Shown here: positions 1-5,340 of the stretch, one piece after another | Position numbering within the stretch: position 1 is the first letter of the stretch | Layout of the letters: each line of letters opens with the position of its first letter | Source of the DNA: CBDTTM01 sp965363355 | Lineage (GTDB): Bacteria > Bacillota > Negativicutes > Selenomonadales > Selenomonadaceae | Direction: 5' to 3' | Assembly (NCBI GenBank): GCA_965363355.1 | Contig: CBDTTM010000146.1 | Span: 1 to 6,627, forward strand | DNA: 6,627 nucleotides | Made by a program: the position numbers and the translations under genes | The notes under the pieces: generated by a model | Database searches by the model: none | What the model was told of the DNA's origin: nothing | What the model saw: the letters and a program-made list of their open reading frames with translations, nothing else

Positions 1-2
1 GC

Positions 3-959
3 TGCTGCTGCCCGCGCCCCTGGGCACATGGGCGTCTATCGCGCATTGCGTTCAATCGTTATCCAAACACAGAAATGGATGATTTGAAAGAGCAGATTGC
101 AGATAATTTTAAGGTCAGGAAACAAAATGTATTATTAGGCAATGGATCGAGCGAAATTTTGGAGAAACTTTTTTTTGCTTTTGGTGGAAAAGGCAAGAAA
201 ATCGCTTATCCGCAGCCATCTTTTTCGATGTATACGATTTACGCAAAATACAGTGAATCGGAAGGTGTTCCTGTTGCGCTAGAAGAGGATTACTCGCTCG
301 ATGCCAAAAAGTTCGTTGCAGCTGTAAATGCAGCTGATGCATCTATGGCTGTGATCTGTACGCCGAATAACCCGACAGGGAATGCGATTTCTATGGAGGA
401 TATTGAGTATATTGCACAAAATATTCAATGTGCCTTTGTCATCGATGAAGCGTACGTTGAGTTTTATGGGGAATCGGCTGTGAGTCTTTTGAAAAAATAT
501 CCGAATATGATCGTTGCTAGGACTTTTTCCAAAGCCTATGGATTAGCTGCAGCTCGTGTTGGTTATATGCTGGCAAATGAAGAAATCGTCAGCATGGTGG
601 ATAAGGCATTTATGCCATATTGCATAAATGTAATGTCCTTGGTCACGGCAGATACGGTCTACCAAATGCGCCATGAATTCGTTCCGCGTATTCAGATGAT
701 CATTGCTGAACGCAAACGAATGGAAAAGGAGTTGTCGAGAATAGATGCTTTTACGGTCTATCCATCACAGACTAATTTCATTTTAGTTCGTTATGAATCT
801 GCAAAACAGCTCAATGAAAGACTTGAAAATATTGGCATTGGAGTGCGCAGTTTTGGCGATGCAAAGCGTTTAGAAAATTGTCTGCGCATATCCATTGGAA
901 CCAGAGAAGAAAATGATGCCTGGTTCAAAGCCATAAAAGATTTTGTAGAAGGAAGATGA
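3..959 (+). CDS. hisC: Histidinol-phosphate aminotransferase, N-terminus missing (left edge)
   Basis: PLP-dependent class I/II aminotransferase of fold type I. It converts imidazole-acetol phosphate plus glutamate to L-histidinol phosphate in the cytoplasm. Counting from the Met codon at 75: GNGSSEIL (22-29), PNNPTG (97-102), DEAYVEF with the pyridine-nitrogen Asp124 and Tyr127, FSKAYGLAAARVGY with the Schiff-base Lys153 and phosphate-binding Arg161, and the C-terminal LRISIGT with the substrate-carboxylate Arg271. HisC is usually about 350 residues, so ATG 75 is an internal Met and not the start. The frame stays open to the left edge, and AFNRYPNTE just before that Met is typical HisC sequence. 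Roughly 40-50 N-terminal residues lie outside the window. Upstream of about position 45 the in-frame translation no longer resembles HisC (see findings). The stop is followed after 6 nt by hisB, so the two are co-transcribed. The family call is firm; the 5' end is unresolved. Confidence 0.95.
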   Translation, partial: CCCPRPWAHGRLSRIAFNRYPNTEMDDLKEQIADNFKVRKQNVLLGNGSSEILEKLFFAFGGKGKKIAYPQPSFSMYTIYAKYSESEGVPVALEEDYSLDAKKFVAAVNAADASMAVICTPNNPTGNAISMEDIEYIAQNIQCAFVIDEAYVEFYGESAVSLLKKYPNMIVARTFSKAYGLAAARVGYMLANEEIVSMVDKAFMPYCINVMSLVTADTVYQMRHEFVPRIQMIIAERKRMEKELSRIDAFTVYPSQTNFILVRYESAKQLNERLENIGIGVRSFGDAKRLENCLRISIGTREENDAWFKAIKDFVEGR

Positions 960-965
960 TTTTTT

Positions 966-1550
966 ATGCGAACGGCAAATGTAGTGCGTAATACAGCAGA
1001 AACCAAGATTGGCCTGGCTTTGAGCCTCGATGGTGAGGGCAAAAGCCAGATTGACAGCGGTATCGGCTTTTTTGATCACATGTTGACCTTGTTGGCGGCG
1101 CATAGCTTGATGGATCTTGAAGTCGTTTGTGATGGAGACCTCCTTGTTGATGGGCATCACAGCATAGAAGACATTGGAATTGCGCTGGGAACGGCTTTTA
1201 AACAGGCAATTGGGGATAAAAAGGGAATCAAACGATATGGCACAAGTTATGTGCCGATGGATGAAGCTTTGGCGTTTGTCTCACTTGATATCAGTGGACG
1301 TCCACATCTTGTCTATGATGCCGGCGATATGGCACCGATGATTGGTGCTTATGATACGGAACTGACGGAAGAATTTTTGCGCGCATTTAGTGTACATGCA
1401 GGAATTACATTGCATGTAAAAGTACATTATGGCAGGAATTCACACCATAAAGTAGAAGCAATATTCAAGGCTCTTGGACATGCTTTGGCAGATGCTGTAG
1501 AGCAAGATCCGCGCATTCAAGGCGTTTTATCGACAAAAGGTGTATTATAG
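966..1550 (+). CDS. hisB: Imidazoleglycerol-phosphate dehydratase (monofunctional)
   Basis: Manganese-dependent dehydratase turning imidazole-glycerol phosphate (IGP) into imidazole-acetol phosphate, the substrate of HisC encoded just upstream. The 194 residues match the usual 190-200 of stand-alone IGPD; there is no HAD phosphatase domain as in the enterobacterial fusion, so histidinol-phosphate phosphatase must be a separate protein. Visible metal-site motifs are GIGFFDHML (His38), the first signature DGHHSIEDIGIALG (His64, His65, Glu68), a histidine in FSVHAG (His144) and the second signature RNSHHKVEAIFKALGHAL (His160, His161, Glu164). The C-terminal STKGVL is characteristic of the family. 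The ATG at 966 lies 6 nt after the hisC stop; AAGGA at 949-953 inside the end of hisC is the likely ribosome-binding site, at a slightly long spacing. The stop codon overlaps the ribosome-binding site of hisH. Confidence 0.98.
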   Translation: MRTANVVRNTAETKIGLALSLDGEGKSQIDSGIGFFDHMLTLLAAHSLMDLEVVCDGDLLVDGHHSIEDIGIALGTAFKQAIGDKKGIKRYGTSYVPMDEALAFVSLDISGRPHLVYDAGDMAPMIGAYDTELTEEFLRAFSVHAGITLHVKVHYGRNSHHKVEAIFKALGHALADAVEQDPRIQGVLSTKGVL

Positions 1551-1554
1551 GAGG
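1549..1554 (+). promoter_or_regulatory. hisH Shine-Dalgarno overlapping the hisB stop
   Basis: AGGAGG here is a perfect Shine-Dalgarno core. Its first two bases belong to the TAG stop of hisB (1548-1550), and it sits 8 nt before the hisH ATG at 1563, so it fixes that start. A ribosome terminating on hisB would be placed directly on this site, which favours translational coupling (inference). Confidence 0.85.
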
Positions 1555-1562
1555 TTTGCTGC

Positions 1563-2174
1563 ATGATAGCGATCATTGATTATGGTGTGGGGAACTTATT
1601 TAGTGTAGAAAAAGCGTTTGTGAAACTTGGTGCGGATGTTACGGTAACCAGTGATGAAAAAATCATTGCCGCAGCTGAAAAAATTGTTTTGCCAGGGGTC
1701 GGCGCTTTTGGGGATTGTATGAAAAACCTTAATGATTCTGGTTTGGTGCCAGCGATTTTTAACGCAATTGAAGCGCAAAAACCACTTTTGGGGATCTGTG
1801 TTGGATTGCAAGTCCTTTTTGAAGGCAGCGAGGAATCGCCAGAAGCCAAAGGTTTGGGGATATTTAAAGGACAGGTAAAGAAAATCCAAGCTCCTGGATT
1901 CAAAATACCGCATATGGGGTGGAATTCTTTAAGATTTTTGCCGCAAAAAGAAGAGGTTGATTTATTTCAAGGGTTGCAAGCGTCCTCTTATGTCTATTTT
2001 GTGCACAGCTTTCAGGCAGTTCCTGAAGACAAAAGCATCATTGCGGCTGTTACAGAGTATGGAGAGCAGATCACAGCTGCGGTTGCGAAAGGAAATGTAT
2101 TTGCGACACAGTTCCATCCGGAAAAATCGGGTGATGTTGGCTTGCACATATTAAAGAATTTTATCGAGGGTTAG
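1563..2174 (+). CDS. hisH: Imidazole glycerol phosphate synthase, glutamine amidotransferase subunit
   Basis: Class I (triad) glutamine amidotransferase. It hydrolyses glutamine and passes ammonia through the HisF barrel to make IGP and AICAR from PRFAR. The 203 residues are the normal length. The N-terminus IAIIDYGVGNLFSV is typical. PGVGAFGDCM (45-53) forms the oxyanion-strand region. GICVGLQVLFEGSE carries the nucleophile Cys79; the commoner form is GICLGMQ, so Val80 and Leu82 are conservative variants. The triad is completed by His185 and Glu187 in ATQFHPEKSGDVG. HMGWNSL (117-123) and YFVHSF (145-150) are further family signatures. Start is fixed by AGGAGG 8 nt upstream, with only 12 nt after hisB. 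It forms an obligate heterodimer with HisF, encoded two genes downstream; the intervening hisA product makes their substrate. Confidence 0.98.
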   Translation: MIAIIDYGVGNLFSVEKAFVKLGADVTVTSDEKIIAAAEKIVLPGVGAFGDCMKNLNDSGLVPAIFNAIEAQKPLLGICVGLQVLFEGSEESPEAKGLGIFKGQVKKIQAPGFKIPHMGWNSLRFLPQKEEVDLFQGLQASSYVYFVHSFQAVPEDKSIIAAVTEYGEQITAAVAKGNVFATQFHPEKSGDVGLHILKNFIEG

Positions 2175-2215
2175 ATAAGACTAGACAATTATTTCGATGA
2201 TGGAGGATAAGAACC

Positions 2216-2944
2216 ATGATTATTTTTCCGGCAATTGACATTCGTGGCGGTAAATGTGTACGATTGACAAAAGGGGACTTTGCCCAGGAAACTATTTTTT
2301 CGGATCAGCCGCAAGAGATGGCGAAAAAGTGGGCAGAGCAAGGGGCAAAGTATCTTCATGTTGTTGATTTGGATGGGGCTTTGGCAGGAAAACCTGTGAA
2401 TCTTGAAGCGATAAAAGGAATTATCGCAGCAGTTTCTATACCAATTGAGCTCGGTGGCGGCATACGGACGATGGAAACCGTTGAAATGCTACTTGGACTT
2501 GGTGTTGAACGCGTGATTTTAGGCTCTGTTGCCGTAAAAAATCCAGAATTGGTCAAGGCAGCCTGCGCAAAATTTGGTGAGCGCATCGTTGTCGGGATTG
2601 ATGCAAAAGATGGAATCGTTGCGGTAGAAGGCTGGGGTGTATCCGGTGATGTTAAAGCGGAAAAACTTGCCCAGCAGATGGCAGCGGTTGGTGTAAAGCA
2701 CATCATTTATACGGATATCTCGCGTGATGGAACATTAAGTGGCGTCAATGTTGAGGCGACGGCCAGTCTCGCTAAAGAAAGCGGCATAAAAGTAATTGCC
2801 TCAGGCGGAGTGTCATCGATAGAAGATATCTTAAAAGTCAAGCAGGCAGAGGCTTTCGGGGTTGAAGGCGTCATTGTCGGCAAGGCGATCTATACGGGTT
2901 CTCTTGATTTAAAACAAGCTTTGCAGCTAGCGGAGGAGGAATAA
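2216..2944 (+). CDS. hisA: ProFAR isomerase (phosphoribosylformimino-AICAR-phosphate ribotide isomerase)
   Basis: Single-domain (beta-alpha)8 barrel catalysing the Amadori rearrangement of ProFAR to PRFAR, the fourth step of the pathway. Length 242 is standard. IIFPAIDIRGGKCVRL holds the general-base Asp8, and VVGIDAKDG holds the general-acid Asp129 (equivalent to Asp127 of the Thermotoga enzyme). The two phosphate-binding half-barrel glycine motifs are visible as ELGGGIRT (78-85) with LGSVAV (102-107), and ASGGVSS (195-201) with IVGKAIYTG (220-228). TDISRDGTLSG (166-176) marks the second half-barrel. The ancestral duplication shared with HisF is obvious. The 41-nt gap after hisH is the largest between genes of this operon and shows no hairpin; GGAGG at 2202-2206 lies 9 nt before the ATG. 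The terminal Glu-Glu-Glu is encoded by the ribosome-binding site of hisF. Confidence 0.98.
   Translation: MIIFPAIDIRGGKCVRLTKGDFAQETIFSDQPQEMAKKWAEQGAKYLHVVDLDGALAGKPVNLEAIKGIIAAVSIPIELGGGIRTMETVEMLLGLGVERVILGSVAVKNPELVKAACAKFGERIVVGIDAKDGIVAVEGWGVSGDVKAEKLAQQMAAVGVKHIIYTDISRDGTLSGVNVEATASLAKESGIKVIASGGVSSIEDILKVKQAEAFGVEGVIVGKAIYTGSLDLKQALQLAEEE
2932..2939 (+). promoter_or_regulatory. hisF ribosome-binding site inside the hisA 3' end
   Basis: GGAGGAGG forms a doubled Shine-Dalgarno core within the last sense codons of hisA (the Glu-Glu-Glu tail), 6 nt before the hisF ATG at 2946. The hisA stop (2942-2944) lies between the site and the start, separated from the ATG by one base. This fixes the hisF start and suggests termination-reinitiation coupling. 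Confidence 0.85.
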
Positions 2945-2945
2945 G

Positions 2946-3704
2946 ATGTATACAAAGCGAATTATTCCTTGTCTTGATGTAAAAGATGGCCGCGTCGTCA
3001 AGGGCACGAACTTTGTCGGCTTGCGCGATGCAGGCGACCCCGTTGAACTGGCCTCTGTTTATGATGGAGAACGGGCAGACGAGTTGGTCTTTCTCGATAT
3101 CACAGCTTCAAATGAAGAACGGGCTACCATGAAAAAAGTCGTCTCTGGCTGCGCCTCGCAGGTGTTCATTCCCTTTACGGTAGGTGGAGGAATTCGCACG
3201 GTAGAGGATATGCGAAATATGCTCAAAGCAGGAGCGGATAAGATTTCACTTAATACAGCTGCCATAAAGAATCCAGATATCATTCGGCAAGGAGCCGAAA
3301 AGTTTGGTCGCCAATGCATTGTACTAGCCGTCGATGCTAGAAAATCTGGGGACAATAGCTGGGAAGTCTATATAAATGGCGGCAGGACGCCGACCGGGCT
3401 CGATTGCCTGGAATGGGTCAAGCGAGGCGTAGAGCTTGGCGCTGGTGAAATTTTGTTGACCAGTATGGATGCCGATGGAACGAAAGACGGTTATGATATC
3501 AAGCTGACACGCGCTGTATCAGAAGCAGTCGATGTACCGGTCATCGCCTCAGGCGGGGCGGGAACCTTAGAGCATTTTTACGAAGTCCTGACCGAAGGCA
3601 AGGCAGATGCTGTTTTGGCTGCCTCGGTATTTCATTATGGACAGTTTACGGTAAGACAAGTCAAAGAATATTTAAAATCACGTGGAGTGGAGGTTCGATT
3701 GTAA
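2946..3704 (+). CDS. hisF: Imidazole glycerol phosphate synthase, cyclase subunit
   Basis: (Beta-alpha)8 barrel cyclase that uses ammonia delivered by HisH to convert PRFAR into IGP and AICAR; AICAR feeds purine synthesis. Length 252 is typical. Catalytic acids are Asp11 in RIIPCLDVKDGRVVKG and Asp130 in IVLAVDARK. Phosphate-site motifs are VGGGIRTVEDM (79-89) with SLNTAAI (101-107), and ASGGAGTLEHF (201-211) with LAASVFHYG (224-232). NGGRTPTGLDCLEW (144-157) and TSMDADGTKDGYD (172-184) are specific to HisF rather than HisA, and the C-terminal GVEVRL is the usual ending. It starts one base after the hisA stop and shares one base with the start of hisIE, so it sits in the most tightly coupled part of the operon. 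Partner HisH is encoded upstream. Confidence 0.98.
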   Translation: MYTKRIIPCLDVKDGRVVKGTNFVGLRDAGDPVELASVYDGERADELVFLDITASNEERATMKKVVSGCASQVFIPFTVGGGIRTVEDMRNMLKAGADKISLNTAAIKNPDIIRQGAEKFGRQCIVLAVDARKSGDNSWEVYINGGRTPTGLDCLEWVKRGVELGAGEILLTSMDADGTKDGYDIKLTRAVSEAVDVPVIASGGAGTLEHFYEVLTEGKADAVLAASVFHYGQFTVRQVKEYLKSRGVEVRL

Positions 3705-4390
3705 TGGATTTTTCAATGATTAAATTTAATGCAGATGGATTGGTTCCGGCAGTAGTGCAGGAAGAAAACGGTCAAGTGCTGATGCTGGCCTATATGAATG
3801 AAGAATCGTTAGAAAAAACGATTGAAACAGGCTATACTTGGTTTTTTAGCCGCAGCCGCCAAAAACTTTGGCAAAAAGGCGAAACATCTGGCAATGTGCA
3901 AAAGGTAAAAGAGCTTTCCTACGATTGCGATGGGGATACTTTGCTGGTCAGAGTGCATCAGACAGGCGTTGCCTGCCATACGGGTACATATACCTGCTTT
4001 AGCGGCAGACGCCTTGGCAGCAATGATAAGAGCGTAGTCCTTGTCGATGATGCAGACGACCAAAAGAAGCTTCCAGCACAGATTTTAAATGATTTATACA
4101 GTGTTATCCAAGAAAGAAAACTCAATCCGGTAGAAGGGTCTTATACGAACTATTTGTTTGAAAAAGGACAGGATAAGATCTTAAAGAAAATTGGTGAAGA
4201 GGCAGCAGAAACGATCATTGCTTCTAAAAATGACGATAAAGAAGAAATTCTCTATGAAATGGGAGACTTGTGGTATCATTGCCTCGTTTTGTTAGCGTAT
4301 CATAATATTTCACCAGACGAACTTTTTGGTGAACTCATGAACCGCCGCAAAGGTGGAAAATATCATAAATTTGTCAATCCAGAAAAGTAA
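3704..4390 (+). CDS. hisIE: Bifunctional phosphoribosyl-AMP cyclohydrolase / phosphoribosyl-ATP pyrophosphatase
   Basis: Fused enzyme for pathway steps 2 and 3: the C-terminal domain removes pyrophosphate from PR-ATP and the N-terminal domain opens the adenine ring of PR-AMP to give ProFAR. The HisI domain spans about residues 5-105, with MLAYMNEES (27-35), WFFSRSRQKLWQKGETSGN (46-64), the metal-ligand segment SYDCDGD (Asp74, Cys75, Asp76, Asp78) and ACHTGTYTCF, whose Cys91 and Cys98 bind zinc. A linker of about 20 acidic/Lys residues leads to the HisE domain at about 124-215: the all-alpha MazG-like fold with the Mg-binding GEEAAE (164-169) and EMGDLWYH (185-192, Asp187). At 228 residues it has the usual fusion length. 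Its ATG overlaps the hisF stop by one base (TAATG), with GGAGG at 3689-3693, 10 nt upstream. It is the last histidine gene in the cluster. Confidence 0.98.
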   Translation: MDFSMIKFNADGLVPAVVQEENGQVLMLAYMNEESLEKTIETGYTWFFSRSRQKLWQKGETSGNVQKVKELSYDCDGDTLLVRVHQTGVACHTGTYTCFSGRRLGSNDKSVVLVDDADDQKKLPAQILNDLYSVIQERKLNPVEGSYTNYLFEKGQDKILKKIGEEAAETIIASKNDDKEEILYEMGDLWYHCLVLLAYHNISPDELFGELMNRRKGGKYHKFVNPEK

Positions 4391-4399
4391 GGTGATATT

Positions 4400-5134
4400 G
4401 TGGAAAAAACGATTGGACAGCAATTTATGGCAGGGTCTCGCTTAGTAGATTGTCAAAATACGCAGCGAGACCAAAAACTGCCGCCACCGGAAATTGAAGA
4501 GCCTTATGACTTGACGGCAAAATTGGTGAAATTGCCGGAGCCTGATTTACTCTTAGATAAACAGGTCAATTTCCTCGAACTCATTGAGCTTCGCACTACG
4601 GTGCGCCAGTTTCATCAGACGCCACTGACACTCAGTGAACTATCTTACCTTCTTTGGTGCACGCAGGGCGTGAAGATGACAATGCCTGGCAGTACGAGCA
4701 TTCGCACAGTTCCTTCTGCTGGAGCTAGACATGCCTTTGAAACATATTTGTATATCCAAAAAGTAGAGGGCATAGAGCCGGGGCTTTATCGTTTTTTGGC
4801 CTTAGAGCATGCATTGCTGCCAGTTGAGCTGTCAGATTCAAGCAAAGAGCAGCTGTTGGCTTCCTTTAAGGCGAGGCCAATGGTTGAAAATAGTGCCGTA
4901 ACTTTTATGTGGTCAGCCGTTTTAGCACGTATGGAATATGCTTTTGGACAAAGAGCCTATCGGTATATCCACATTGATGCGGGGCATGTGTGCCAGAATT
5001 TATATCTTGCAGGACAGACCGCTCGCATCGGCGTATGTGCAATTGGGGCCTTTGATGATGAAAAACTAAATGCTTCCTTAGGTTTTACTTTAGATAAACA
5101 ATTTGTGGTTTATGGAGCAGCTATAGGAAAATAA
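4400..5134 (+). CDS. SagB/ThcOx-type nitroreductase-family FMN oxidoreductase, substrate unknown
   Basis: Stand-alone flavin oxidoreductase of the nitroreductase superfamily, closest by eye to the SagB-type branch, whose characterised members oxidise azolines in peptide natural products. FMN-binding features: ELRTTVRQFHQTPLTLSELSYLLW (63-86, Arg65 and Arg69 contacting the flavin phosphate), RTVPSAGARHAFETYL (102-117), EPGLYRF (126-132), and the C-terminal half HIDAGHVCQNLYLAGQTARIGVCAIGAFDD (191-220) with a final YGAAIGK. The N-terminal 35 residues (GQQFMAG...LPPPEIE) are a conserved leader of this subfamily and show no signal peptide. At 244 residues with one domain it is complete. The start is GTG, with a weak AAGGTG site at 4389-4394. 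It lies 9 nt after hisIE and before the terminator, so it is co-transcribed with histidine synthesis. No RiPP precursor, cyclodehydratase or YcaO gene is near, so azoline oxidation is unsupported here. The real substrate is not known. Confidence 0.85.
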   Translation: MEKTIGQQFMAGSRLVDCQNTQRDQKLPPPEIEEPYDLTAKLVKLPEPDLLLDKQVNFLELIELRTTVRQFHQTPLTLSELSYLLWCTQGVKMTMPGSTSIRTVPSAGARHAFETYLYIQKVEGIEPGLYRFLALEHALLPVELSDSSKEQLLASFKARPMVENSAVTFMWSAVLARMEYAFGQRAYRYIHIDAGHVCQNLYLAGQTARIGVCAIGAFDDEKLNASLGFTLDKQFVVYGAAIGK

Positions 5135-5135
5135 A

Positions 5136-5173
5136 AAAATAGGCATTGCCTCGCGGCATGCCTATTTTATTTT
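5136..5173 (+). terminator. Rho-independent terminator of the his operon, likely bidirectional
   Basis: Left arm 5136-5150, tetraloop TCGC (5151-5154) and right arm 5155-5168 form a stem of 14 base pairs with one bulged T in the left arm; the GC core pairs AGGCA/TGCCT and TGCC/GGCA. The T-rich tail TTTTATTTT (5165-5173) follows, beginning in the right arm. The left side is mirrored by an A-run, so it could also stop transcription coming from the right. It begins 2 nt after the oxidoreductase stop. Confidence 0.93.
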
Positions 5174-5199
5174 GGAAAAAATTACTATTTAAGTAAAAT
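5172..5199 (+). promoter_or_regulatory. Possible weak upstream promoter (P1)
   Basis: TTGGAA (5172-5177), 16 nt, TAAAAT (5194-5199) resembles a sigma70/SigA promoter. Transcripts would begin near 5206 and include the left 11-nt repeat arm. The -35 overlaps the end of the terminator tail and the region is AT-rich, so chance is a real alternative. Confidence 0.3.
5182..5196. repeat. Short palindrome in the intergenic region
   Basis: TTACT-ATTTA-AGTAA, two 5-nt inverted arms around a 5-nt centre. A second small palindrome, ATAC-A-GTAT, follows at 5200-5208. Both could be protein-binding sites, but short AT-rich palindromes are common by chance. Confidence 0.3.
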
Positions 5200-5211
5200 A
5201 TACAGTATGGT

Positions 5212-5222
5212 CTCACTTTATG
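5212..5222 (+). repeat. Left arm of an 11-bp perfect inverted repeat
   Basis: CTCACTTTATG, the exact reverse complement of 5322-5332. The arms are separated by 99 bp and enclose the best promoter (5243-5271) and a leader hairpin. The match does not extend on either side. Possible roles are a recombination site, paired operator sites, or an RNA arm that masks the downstream ribosome-binding site (see findings). Confidence 0.8.
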
Positions 5223-5242
5223 AAAATCCGCTGAAATTTATG

Positions 5243-5277
5243 TTGAAAAATTATTGGATTTAGTCTATAGTTATAAT
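5243..5277 (+). promoter_or_regulatory. Probable sigma70-type promoter of the phosphoethanolamine transferase gene (P2)
   Basis: TTGAAA (5243-5248), exactly 17 nt, then TATAGT (5266-5271), each one or two mismatches from consensus. A perfect TATAAT follows immediately at 5272-5277 but its spacing (23 nt) does not fit this -35. Initiation is expected near 5278-5284, giving a leader of about 60 nt before the ATG at 5341. It lies after a strong terminator, consistent with independent control from the his operon. Confidence 0.7.
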
Positions 5278-5293
5278 GTTAAAGACAAATGAA

Positions 5294-5315
5294 CCGCCTT
5301 ATTCGTGAAGGCAGG
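5294..5315 (+). other. Hairpin in the 5' leader of the transferase mRNA
   Basis: GCCTT (5296-5300) pairs with AAGGC (5308-5312) around a 7-nt loop; with A5313 bulged, CC (5294-5295) pairs with GG (5314-5315). No T-run follows, so it is not a terminator. It could affect mRNA stability or be a regulator's target; too small for a known riboswitch class. Confidence 0.4.
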
Positions 5316-5321
5316 TACTGA

Positions 5322-5332
5322 CATAAAGTGAG
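5322..5332 (+). repeat. Right arm of the 11-bp inverted repeat, overlapping the ribosome-binding site
   Basis: CATAAAGTGAG, the reverse complement of 5212-5222. Its last three bases GAG are part of the likely Shine-Dalgarno GAGG (5330-5333), which lies 7 nt before the ATG at 5341. Any protein, RNA pairing or recombination acting on this arm would touch translation initiation of the downstream gene, although a simple inversion would leave the arm sequence unchanged. Confidence 0.8.
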
Positions 5333-5340
5333 GTTTACAT

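Noticed and set aside
870..1160. Minus-strand open frames overlapping hisC/hisB, hisH, hisA, hisF and hisIE
   Set aside because: They lie wholly or almost wholly on top of genes with clear family motifs, show no recognisable protein features and have no good ribosome-binding sites; they are shadows of coding sequence.
1393..1418. Perfect 8-bp inverted repeat (TACATGCA / TGCATGTA) with a 10-nt loop inside hisB
   Set aside because: It encodes the conserved stretch VHAGITLHVK, so codon content explains the bases, and no T-run or other regulatory context is nearby.
1957..2154. 65-codon plus-strand frame inside hisH
   Set aside because: Out-of-frame with the well-supported hisH, whose catalytic His185/Glu187 are encoded in the overlapped bases; no family features.
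2175..2215. 41-nt gap between hisH and hisA as a possible internal promoter or attenuator
   Set aside because: I see no convincing -35/-10 pair and no hairpin; it contains the hisA ribosome-binding site and little else.
4400..5134. A RiPP (thiazole/oxazole peptide) cluster suggested by the SagB-like protein
   Set aside because: No cyclodehydratase, YcaO protein, precursor peptide or transporter occurs in the window; neighbours are histidine genes and an envelope gene.
5188..5203. Possible PmrA (BasR) box upstream of the transferase, by analogy with enterobacterial eptA
   Set aside because: One TTTAAG half-site (5188-5193) is present but no second half-site at the required spacing, and PmrA is not expected in this lineage.
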